This document shows, one piece after another, positions 11,895-23,800 of a stretch of DNA of 64,000 nt; the stretch's first letter is position 1; every line of letters starts with the position of its first letter. Location: positions 615,884 to 679,883 of the forward strand of contig CAUJNA010003246.1 of NCBI GenBank assembly GCA_963377175.1, written 5' to 3'. This stretch comes from Effrenium voratum. Taxonomy: Eukaryota; Sar; Dinophyceae; Suessiales; Symbiodiniaceae. The notes under the pieces are model-generated. The model was not told the origin of the DNA. It did no database searches and was given only the letters and a program-made list of their open reading frames with translations. The position numbers and the translations under genes were made by a program.

Positions 11895-14800
11895 CTCCAG
11901 TACCCTTTAAAAATGGGCCCATGCCCCCATCGTTTTGCGCAATGTCCCCATGTTTTATCTCCAGTATCCTTTAAAAATGGGCCCATGCCCCCATCGTTTT
12001 GGGCAATGACCCCATTTTTTATCTCCAGTACCCTTCAAAAATGGGCCCATGCCCCCATCATTTTGCGCAATGACCCCATTTGTTTAAGGGGATTATTTAC
12101 GGGAGTCTCCAGGTCCAGTGGCCCCATTGGAGGGTCAGAAGTGAGACAGGCAGACGGTTCTCGCTCAGGAGGTGACCTTCGAGGGGGAAGAGGTGTGCGC
12201 CTCCCGCACAGACGGGGCCAAGTGGGACTTCGACCTGGGCTTCACCTGCAAGGCGCGGCCGAAAGCGTCGGATGGGCGAGGGGCGGTTTTGGTTTTCTGG
12301 GTGGCTAGGGGTGAAAAGAAAAAAACAGGGAACATCCGATTCAATCCAACCACTAAAATAGGTTCTAAAATGGGTGAATTCGCCAATCCCAACCAAAATG
12401 GGATCCCAAAACGGTTTCGAAGCATGGCCAGGTGACTCCCAGTCCGGTTGCGAAGCTGCTTTTGGGCTTAGGGCTACCTGGAGTCTCCAGGACCCTGAAA
12501 AGGAAGGGCCAGTACCCAAAATGGGGTCATGGACCCATTTTTGAGTCGGGTCATGGAGACTCCAGGGAGTGGTTTGGTTTGCATGTATTTCACTAGTTCA
12601 ACTTATAGCAGGGGATCTGAGGACCTTGGTTTTGTTTTTTGGACGAGTTGAGCCAAAAGTAAGAAAAGTAGGAAGCCCCTTACACACAACCCCCATTTTT
12701 CTTCAACAGCTGAAGGCTTCTGGATCGGCAGGCCCAAATAGGTTTGGGGGGTGGGGCAGCGTTCAAGGAAGGTTCCGGAGATTCGGTTCTTTCAGGTTCC
12801 GGGGCTGTCGGGAATGCCGTTGTTTGGTGGTTTCTGGGACACAAGGAGCAAGGAACACCATTGGTAGAAAAAGAAAAAAAAAAACGTATGGACTCCCTCT
12901 TTTTTTTGGGGGGGAATGAGTACAGTACCTTTTTTTTGGTGGCTTTGAAAGGCTCCCCTATGAGACATACTCGGCATCAAAGGGCTGGTTCCTAGAAAAT
13001 TTAGACAACGATCGCTCCTCTTTCAGGAACCATCACGGCCATAAGGCGCTTTCACGTAAGGAGATCCAAGCTTTGGTTTACTTCTGACTCCATAAAATGG
13101 GTTCTCTGTGTTATGAGGCATACGCCTCTTCTTGGGTTGTCTCAAAATACCAGAAACCAATTCCAACATGGGCGGTCGCCCCTTTAAATCGACCACAACA
13201 CATGAGCTGGGCCCATTTTGGGATGATGGGATGCATCCGGCTTTCAAGGTTTTCCAGAATCCCAAGGTCCGAAGGGGCCGAAGCCTTTTCGATGAGACCC
13301 AACCTCAAGTTGCCAATTCACCGATGAGACGGGCCAGGCCCTGAAGCGAGAAAAACAACTGTTGGGGGGGAAGAGTGAAGCGAAGGCAAAGAGAACGCTC
13401 TGTGTACCTAGAGTCTCCATGGCCCCTAGAAAAAGGGGTCAAAACCCCCTTTTATTTTGGGTAATGGCCGCATTTTTAAAAAGGGTCATGGAGACACCAG
13501 GTAGGGTTTCTCGCAGGGCGCAACATGTTCGACTATTCCAAGAGACTCTTAAGCCAATCGATGTCCCCAACCGAGGACCCCTAGGTGGAAGTCTGGTGGG
13601 GTAACCAACCAATAGAACCCAATCAGGACGGGAACTCGGAGTGGCAGAATGAGTCGCACCCTTTTCAACGCGGTGTCAAGAGAGCAAAATGAAAGCTGGA
13701 GGTCTTCCTAGTTGTGACTTAAGAAGTCAGGTTGAGACATTGTCAACTACCCAGACCGCTTGCGCAATTTTGAATTGAGTTTCCTTTTGTTGGGGTTACT
13801 CCCCAGATAAACACCAACAAGCATGTGTAAATTCCAGATGAATATTCGTTTGCTTGACCCCCTCATGAGTGTAAATCTGTGGGGGAGTCTGTTTGAGGGT
13901 GAAGCATATGGCAAGAAACAACCTCAGGACGAGTACAAGGAGTACGTCATACCTATTGGGCCAATTGAGCTGCGCGGCGAATTAGCCGATGGACTGGTTG
14001 CCGGGCTTGGGGTAGCGAGTCGCTCGGGCGAAACTCCAATGCGCTGGCAAAGAGTTGGGACGTGTTTGTCCAATCCACTCAGGGGAGCCTTAACACTCGG
14101 TCCCTTACTTTTTCACAATTCCTCGTCAGAATTTGAGAATGAGATTCACTCACTATCCAAATGTGAGTTTCGGGAGCATTGACGTGGCACCATCCAGAGG
14201 CACATCTGCTCACTTCCAGAGGTGGACTTGAACAACCTTTTGAGAAGACCGGATGTTAGTGGCAAGCAAGAGTTGTCATATGCTGTTTGTTTCACTCCAC
14301 TCAGGAAGTGAGGGGGGTTCGTAAGGTTGAAGCATGTCGCAAAAAAGACAACAAATTCTGACTCAGAAACAAAAGAACAGAAATAAACAGAAGAAACAAA
14401 AAGACAGAAACAAAAAACAGAAAGCACCCAGTCTGAGACTGATGCACATATTCCAGCTTTTTGACCGTTAAACCTTCCATGTTACAGTGTTCCCCATTCT
14501 TAAAAAATGACCCGCCAAAGGACACTTACTTTGACTCGGCCCAGGTGATGTCTAAACCCAACTTGGAAACATAGGGAGCATTGTGTTGAACAGGAGCATA
14601 TATGGTTGTTGTTGGGAAACATTTTACATTTTTGCTTATTGTGGTTTAGTGGTTGAAATCCAACCACTTAACTGCTAAAAAAAGTCAAGTTGTTTGCTTT
14701 TTCCCCTTCCAACGTCAACCAAGCATTGCAGCATACCCACCTTTTTCTGTTTGCATTTCCCGAGCTGAGGGAAGACGAGGGGGAGCCCAACAAGAAGTGC

Positions 14801-17800
14801 GTCACGGTGGACGCGGAGGATTTGTTCTGTCACCCAGATGCCGCCAATGCGGAGCCTCGATAAGACAGCCAGCGGGCATCTCCTAAGGCTATGGGTCAAG
14901 ATGTCGCTGCACAAAGTCCGTTTCGCCCCATGTAGGCGGCTTATCCCCAGCTAGGTCCCCCAGTAGTGCCCTTTCTCTTCCCTTTTTTGGGGGAGGGCTC
15001 CCCTACTAAAATAGACTACAGAAGGAGTTGGTACCCTTATTCTAACCTCTCTGCAGGGTTTCATCCATCCCTTGTGCAGGGTTTCAGTCTGTTAGACCAT
15101 CATGAGATGATTGTTTTTTTGGCGGCTGATGTTGAAAAGGGGGCATATGGGGAACCGTGAGACCCTCAGCTTGCTTTGCTTCGGGAACTTGTTGGTCTGG
15201 CTTGCTAGGCATGATTTCACATGTTTACGCCAAGGATCTTAGAGAAGAGTTGATGCTCTCATGATGAAGGATACACGGTTGCCACCTTTAGAATGTTGAC
15301 CGGATTTGCCTTGGATCACCTTCAAACAATGAATTCGTCCGAGAGGGCTAAGCATCGCTCCATCTTCAGCCAACAAATTCGGGTTGCTCCCCTGCAAATC
15401 AATATAAAACCCAAAATGGGGGTCTGCCAAAGGAGCTTTTCAGAAATGAAACTGCAGTGCTTTGCAGCTGCTGGCTGTGTTTTGTGTGACTGCTCACCAT
15501 ACCATTAGAAGCTGGAGGTTACTCACCAGATTCGGCTCGCAATGAATATTGACCGCTGAACAAAAGAAAGCTTTTTGATTATTGACTGTCCCTACTAATT
15601 TTCAACCCCTCAGATTTCCGTTTGCCTACACGCGTCACCGAAAACGTTGGAATGTATAAGACCCTTCGATTTGGTCATGAAAGCGCCTTCTTTGTCGAAC
15701 TTTCCTAGTCGGATGGATTGGGATGGGCCCACCATGCACTTTGAACAGCCTCCCTATAGAATCCCGCGGAAAAACATAACTCTATACTGGGGAGCACCTC
15801 AAATTTTTCATGGTCAGACAGGACCTCTCACACAAACCATGAATGTTGCCACGTTCTGCTCCTGGACCATGATATGTCCAAATGTATGCTGAGGCGGGGC
15901 AGCAATTTGCTTGCTCCCATGGATCGATCGGCCATGCCAGTAGCGTGTCGTTTCCGCCCAGTGGCCCCAGCATTTCCATCACTTTGAGCGATCCTTCGGC
16001 CTTTTGGATCGAAAGGCGGCACCTAAGTTGGGTCTTTGAGGCTACTCTGCTTGGGCGTCTGGGGGAAGCCGCACATGTTGGGTCCCACTTGGAGCATGGT
16101 TCAGAGGGCGCACGGATTCTAAACGGATTCTATACGTGCAAAGGATAAGCAGGTCGCGTCTCATCCTAGAACCTCGTTTAACGTGTTAGACCCCCTTTAT
16201 GTAGAAAACAGTTTGGGTGTGCGTTTTGTGGACTTGCCTCCGGTGTTTCCCCCGTGGTTCGCCATTCAACGTGGTGTTAGAACCCATTTGAGTCACAATC
16301 CAAACCCGGGTAAGTGAAGGTTAGCAAGGGACGATCCCAACAAGAAATAGCTGCGGATATCCGCCTTCTCAATTCTTGAAGCATGGTTCTGGGATTACGA
16401 CCATTTTACTACCGGGTTTTGGTTATGACTCATTTGTTGCGGGTTAGACCCCAGAGTCACCTCACTCTCAGTGACGTCGCTCTGATCCCCAGGGTCACCG
16501 CATCAACACGGAGATCACTGCTGAGGGCACCTACTCTGTGTCCACCTCCGGCGGCTCGGCGTTGGGGGAAAAAATGACGATGGGACCTCCACCCCGGGAA
16601 CGTCGTTGTTGGGATTTTGTTTGTTGCATTTTTGTGTATGGTGGCTTAGTGGTGGCAATCCAAGGCTAAAATGTTGGGAAACATTTTGACATTGTTGTTT
16701 ATTGTGGTTTAGTGGTGGCAATCCAAGGCTGAAATTTGAAACTTTTGCTGCCTTTCCAACGTCAACCAAGTTAATGGAACTGGAGGGGTGGAATTCCGTT
16801 TATGGGGAGTACTAGAAAATGACATTGGGGGAGGCGGGAGAAAACGATCCCTGGAGATGGTGACCCATGTCCTTTTAGGGAATACTTGAAAATGGAATTG
16901 GGGGACCGGATACCCGCCCTCCTCCCCCTTATGGTAGGGGGGATGACAATGTTGCGACTTTTGGGATCCTGGTGAGTTGCTAGGTCAACTCGATTAAACA
17001 AAACTCGCTGGTGACGGGAGCCAAGGAGCTACCATTTGAAAGGATAAGTAGGAAAGGTAAGGAAACAATTAATAATTTTAAAGCAAAAGGGCAACAACAA
17101 GGGAAACGAGAGGCCTAACAAGGCTGATGCCGCCATTGCGTACTTCATTCGGAGTCTCTTTGAGACATTTGAAACATATCTGCCTATAACATAGGAGGCA
17201 TGACGCCGTGTTTCAAGCATCGAGATCCCAGGAACGTCCCGAGGGGTTTTGCTCCAAGCGCCTCAAGCCTCTTCAAACTGCCAAGCGCCTCTTAGCCCCA
17301 AGCCCGAAGCTTAGCAAGGCGTTCAGGAGATCGCCTCTTGAAGAGGAGTTATCAAAGGCAGCCAACAGCTCTTTTCCTATTGGCTTGATGAATCAAAAAC
17401 GGCAGAAAAGAAATCCCCATGTCCAGCTGCAAACTATGTTCATGGAATTCATCCTCGGTTAGGCCATGCAAAGCCAGTTGGCGTGTCTGGTCAAGGATGG
17501 GGTTGGAGCTTCCTTTTCCATCGGAGGTTTTGCTCGCAACTTTTTCCCAATAGCGCAGCTACACAGGTGTGGGAGGGTAGAAGTGAAAGGAGCCCCCGCG
17601 GTTTCAGGCAGCTCCACAGGTGCTCCAAACGGGAATCAGTGCATGCCCTCAATCGGCCACCCCCTCCCCCCTTGTGGTGAACGGGAAGCTCCAGTTTGGA
17701 CGTCTACAATTGCGACGGATCCGTGTGATTCGGTTCATTTCCGAAGTTATGAATTTTGAAAGAGGCTGCCAAGATTCCAGGCCTTCAATGGATTGTTATT

Positions 17801-20800
17801 GTTCTTTTCTTGTTTGGCGCGGCTCCCATTGATTTCAACCACCAAAACAGAGTGCCAATGTATTCCCACTGGATGGGTGCAGATTGAATAAGTGAAACAT
17901 GAGCCAACTTCTTGGGACAACTTGTTGGGACCACTTGAGGTGTCGAGGCAACCAGCAGCCTGACCACCAACTTGTTGGACCACTTGAGGTGTCAAGGCGC
18001 AACAAGAGCAAAAAACGAGGTATCCAACCAGCCTGAAGCCTTAAACCCTCGCCAGCCGCTCGTTTTTGGTGAGGACAAGAGATCTGCGTCGAGCGCACCG
18101 ACAATGCGGAGCGGAGGGCATGCAGAAGCGGTTGTTCGGGTGACGTTTTACGGGCCTAAATGGGTATGGCTCAAAATTTCAGAGCTGGGGTTACACGGGT
18201 TTTAGTCTTTGGTTCCATTTACCAGGGTTCCATTTTGGTACCACCTTTTTGAGCCACCGCCAAATATGTCGAAGGGTGTGGGAACATAAAAAGTCAAAGC
18301 AAGTCATGATCGTAAGAATGCAGGTAGTTGGTTAGCTCCTTCTATCATTGTGGACCACATGAGTTGTTCGAACACCGCGAATCTTATTGGGATAAGGGGA
18401 ATTCCTGCTCAACGTGCCTGGCATGAGCCGACACGATCGCAAATGCGACCGGTCGAATCCCTTGGGGGTTCTCTACCTGTTCTCTTGGTGGTGGGTACAG
18501 CCCGTCCAAAACCGCCCTCGGGGTAAGCTCCCTCTGGGTGAGCCCATGCGTTCCCTCCTTTAATTTGCTGGGGAGTAGATTGGTGTGTCATTTTTCTTGC
18601 TGGTCAAGTGGGGAATGAGGGAATGAACCTGAAGATTCCCTTAAAGGAAACCATAGGGATGGTTTCTTGGGGGTCATTCCCTCATTCCCTGCTGAGCACC
18701 AGCAAGTTTTGGACCCCCACCATGGTTATTTTTTCGTTCCCTGAACCCCAAAAAATGTACGTACCCCCACGTTAAACCTCAGTGCCTACTGAAAAAGAGT
18801 ACCACAACCGAACAGCCCCAAGGGCAGCACGTGGGGACATCAATGCTACACCGTAAGAAGTTCATCTGATCGATATGATCTAATACCTACTCTAAACCAA
18901 ACCCCGCCAGAAACCCCTGATGTGATCAATTACCCTGCCATACTAAACGATAAATACTAAATCTAGTCTAAACCATGACTAAACGACTAAATCACAGTAT
19001 AGACATTTCAGCTGAGGTATACGCAGCAAAACTCATACTCCAATGCCTTCTCTAAACCAAGACTAAACAATATAGACAATTCAGAAGCGGCCCAGAGTCT
19101 CATTTAAGGCCCTGCAAAATAATTGGTTGTATGGGTGTGTATTTGTTTGAGGGCACAACCTGACTACATGTCAATGTCCCTAGCATATTCAGCTCTTCTA
19201 TTCACCACACTTCGTGGTCTGCTGGAACCATATACGCGAACCAACGGTACTTGAGTCGGATGCCCGCAACTAATCCACAAATGTCGAGCCCACATAAACT
19301 CAGTTGTCGAGTGGCACCATTTTTTTTTCCTTTTTTTTTCGTGGCTGCCCCACTAAAAATGGTCCCAAAGGGTTCCCTTTTTTCCATGGTCACTGAGGAA
19401 CTGAGTAAACAAACCGCTGCTTTGTTAATAGGGGTGTTCCCTTTCAGGGGGTGTCATCACTTTTGGAGGGCACGCCCCGTGAAATCCGAAGATTAAAGGT
19501 TCACACCAGGAGATGGTTCATGTCAGCCTTCACATGGTTATTATTGAAAAACATTTTGAACATTTTGGCTTACTTATTGTGGTTTAGTGGTTGAAATCCC
19601 CACCTAGCTGCTAAAATTCAAATATTTGCTCCCCTTCCAACGTCAACCAAGTTTAGTTCCTGCGCAAGCGAAGTGAATCCACAGGCAGTATATACCCCAA
19701 GCGGCGAACTGGAATTTGTGCATGGTTGAAACCATTGTGTCAACACGTTGGCAACAGGAGAGGGGAATCATAGGGTTTCTTGGGTGGTGCGAAACGGATT
19801 TCGCAACCATGCACAGTAAGCCTAAGTTGCCTTGGGATTCTCCTTCCGTTTCACATCTTGAAGTCCGTTTCAAGCATCGCATGGGAGCTTTCAAGGTGCC
19901 CCTAAATCGTTTTTGGGATACCCTCCCTCCCAGAAAGACAGCACCTTCAAGGCACCCCCATGAGCCATGTTAGTGGGAGGGTAGTGGCTTTACATCCATA
20001 GTCAGACAGTCACGTTCAGCATGGTTTGCCTATAGGTTTCATATCGTCGCTATTTGGACCTTTCGACTTGATATTTCCTGGCGGTGTGTGTCAAAATAGG
20101 ACGGCACTCAGAATGGGTGGTGTTCCTTTCGGTTTCCGTTTAAACCAAGGTGAAAAGGGTACCCTCACAAACACACACACACAACCACAAGCCCACACAC
20201 ACAAACACACACAGACACAGAGACACACAGACACACAGAGACACACAGACATACACAGACACAGAGACACACACAACACACACAACACACACAACACACA
20301 CACACACAACACACACAACACACACACAACACACACACACAACACACACACAACACACACACAACACACACAATACACACAATACACACAATACACACAA
20401 TACACACAATACACACAATACACACAATACACACAATACACACAATACACACAATACACACAATACACACAATACACACAATACACACAATACACACAAT
20501 ACACACAATACACACAATACACACAATACACACAATACACACAATACACACAATACACACAATATATACACAACACTGCACAAACAAACAAACAAACAAA
20601 CAAGCAAGCAAGCAAGCAAGCAAGCAAACAAACACACACACAACACACACACAATATACACAATATACACAATATACACAAGCACACATAATGCACACAC
20701 ACAATACAATATTCACAGATGTTTTGTTATTTTTGTTCGGGCGTTCCCTAATATGTTCAAGAGATCCTATCGGAATGAGCCAATTTCTGATGAATATCCC

Positions 20801-23800
20801 ACATGATATCACAGGAAGGGATCCATTTTCCACGCGCGACTGGGCAACTTTCGTCGAGGAGCCCTGGACGATGAATCTGCGCATCATTTGCTTTGCGCGG
20901 TCTTTGAGCCGCTCGTCTCCGACTGAGCCTGATTCAAGTGAAAGGCGCACAGAAGGTCGCTGCTGCGACAGGTAAGGAGTTACTCAGTTGTCCAAAGCCG
21001 ACCTTTTGACCTTTTGGTGTTCCCATTTTGGTCCATTTTTTGTAGAGGTGCCAAAAGGTTAATCTTTTAGTTCTGGGTCCTTTTGGGCAACTGAGGTTAC
21101 CTTCCGGGTTTTTGGAATGAGCCGTTTGGGGATTCATGATTTCCTCAAAGGAAAGCATAGGGGATGGTTTATACGGATGATTCCCCTCATTCCGTGCTGA
21201 GAACCAGCAAGATAAGGTTGACTGGGATGTTCCCGGGCCTTTTAAGCCAGAAGTGGCTGAATTTTCCTTTGGATGCCTACGGGGGACCGCTAAGGGGCCT
21301 TTGGATACGAGAAAGATGGAAGCGATCACTTGCAAGGTCCCATCAATCTGAGACTTACCCAAAGCCGCGCCGAGGGACTGCTGCAAGCGTAAGATTCTTA
21401 CTCTCCTTTAAAATGGAATTGGGGGATGGGGGTGGAATTCCATTTATGGTTTCATTGTCTCTTTCATGAAAAAGACTACATTGGTGCATTTTGCTGAAAT
21501 GCTGGGACTTTAACTGTTTGCCAACCTCCATATAACACCTGACAGCGGCTCCCTTCAGACGACATCTGATATTCTGGGTACCCGCCCCCGCGGGTGCTAT
21601 GTACAAGTTGTGCTGGGGCCGGGACAAAATGTGTCGTTGACGTCTTAATCCCCACAGGTAACATATGCGACAACCTGACTACCTTCCTTCCTCATTGGAC
21701 GGTCAATGGTTTAACATACTCCAAGCACGAGTGTTTGAAACACGGAGTGTTTGCGATCATGTGGCCATGGTTCAAAACCCATGGGATCCCATTTTTGGAT
21801 AGGTGAACTCACCACCCATTTTAGAACCTGTTTTAGTGGTTGGATTGAGATGTTCACTGGGGGCAACGAGTTGGCCTTTGACCCATGGCCATGTGATTGT
21901 CTTGGTTGTTTCTGCGCGATTCCCAGGTTGGCCTAAGCTGTGTGTTTGATGATGTGGGTGCCAGACATGTGCTCGTTTCGTTTAAGCCAACATACACAGC
22001 TCATGAAAGAGGTGCTACTGTGGGTGGACCAAATCCTGCACCACTTTGAATCCACGGTTGAAACCGTTGTTTGTTGGTATTTACAGGGCAAGCGAATTCT
22101 CTCAGGGTTTCTGAACGGTGGTGCATTGGATGGATTTCGCAACCATCCACAGTATGAACCCGGAAAGTAAATTAACAGCAAGATGTGTTTCAACCAATGG
22201 AAACTGAATATGGCCTGGCTGGGTCCCTTGGATTTCCATCCCGACGGATGGACAATGCAGTTTCATGTGCTGACATATGGCTGTGGCTCAAAACCAATGG
22301 GATTCCATTTTGGGGTAGGTGAATTCACCACACATTTTAGAACCTATTTTAGTGGGGATTGGGATGTTCACCGGGGGTACGGGATTTTGACCCATGGCCA
22401 TGTTTGTTCATACCATATCCAGGCGAAAGGGTTGCATAGCCCATGTCAAGTATTCGGTTAACCAGGGCACCATGGGGCACAAACCCGTTTCGTGTGGAGG
22501 GACGGTTTCTCGGTTTGTCCAGGGGAGCTTTTGTGAATTCCAGTCAACCTCCAAAAACACCCAACGAGACGATCCGAAGAAGCCCACGGCTTAGGTTCCT
22601 GAGCTTTCAGAACCCTTGAGATGAAAGGTCGGGTATCAACTCACTTCCTGAGTTCATGGACTTTGTGCCTTTGTTGGAAAACCATATTGGAGGTAAACAA
22701 AAAGTTTGGTTTCTTTTTGGGCCATCCAACTGCTGCTTGTGAATTTGTCCCAAATCCCGCAGCCAAAAAGCAGTTGAAAGGGTGCTGGAAGCCCGTTTAA
22801 GACCCTGGAGAGGAGAGAAGGCCTGTGCCCCATCCAAATCCCCATCTGATTTCACTCTTCTCAGATCAAGCAGTTCTCTTTTTTTGTTTTTCCTTTTTTC
22901 TCTCCGGTTTTTTAGCTCTGCTCCTTTTTTGCTTTTTTGTTTGCTGCAAAAACAACCGCCACAGGTTTCTTGCTCGCGCCTACCCTTTTGGTTGGTCGCC
23001 TCGCATCTATCTCCGCGTCGCTTCTCCGCGTCGCATGGCGCGAGATATGGACATCACCTTGCTGGCGGACGGCACCTGGAAGATGCTGGTGATTGACGGC
23101 CTCTGGCTGAAGCTTAGGCGCGCGCGCGCGTCTCGTTTTTCTTGTTAAATTCGCACTTCCTGAGTTCCCGGACATTTTGTTTTTGTTTTTTTCTGTTTGG
23201 ACGATTTTAGTGGCAAATAGAAAGTTTGCAGGACTCTAGTGTCTTTTTGGGTTTGGACCATTTTTGTGGCAAAGCAAAAGCTTGCAGGACTCTAGTCTCT
23301 TTTAGGGTTTGGACCATTTTAGTGGCAAAGAGAAGTTTGAACCTTTTTTTGGGCCAATCCACTCTGGAAGTGAGGCTGTTTTTGTCTTTTGGTCTGGCAA
23401 GACGGGAATGGAGGGATTTGAAAAAGCCGCCCAATTGAAATTGGAGCTAAAGAGCCTGTGGACTTGTGTTTGTTTCATGGAAGTTCAGTTTGCCTTGCAA
23501 ACCGAGTTTGGGCGAAACATCGAGCGCACAGTTGGCGGCTTTTTTCTTCAGGGAACGATATAAATTGGATAGGTGAACCTTAGCGTTGCCAGCTCGCAAG
23601 TGCCTTCCTCCTTCGGATCAACACAGCATGAGTACTGCAGCATCCGGTTATTGAGCTGTTTCCAAAGAACCGCCTAAGCCATAAAAAGGCCGTGGGTCAT
23701 GTAAAAGCTATGCCCAAGCGAACAAACTTGCACGCACCTTGAGACTTGTGGTCTACAATTGGGGGACCCCCATTTCTGGACGGTGCTTGAGGGAAACAAG

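Noticed and set aside
10333..12115. CRISPR-like array
   Set aside because: Units are contiguous near-identical tandem copies without unique spacers, in a eukaryotic intron context.
20091..20950. Long open frames (200 or more codons) over the CA-rich tract on both strands
   Set aside because: They read Asn-Thr-His or Cys-Val-Tyr repeats produced by a 9-bp microsatellite and are open in every frame.
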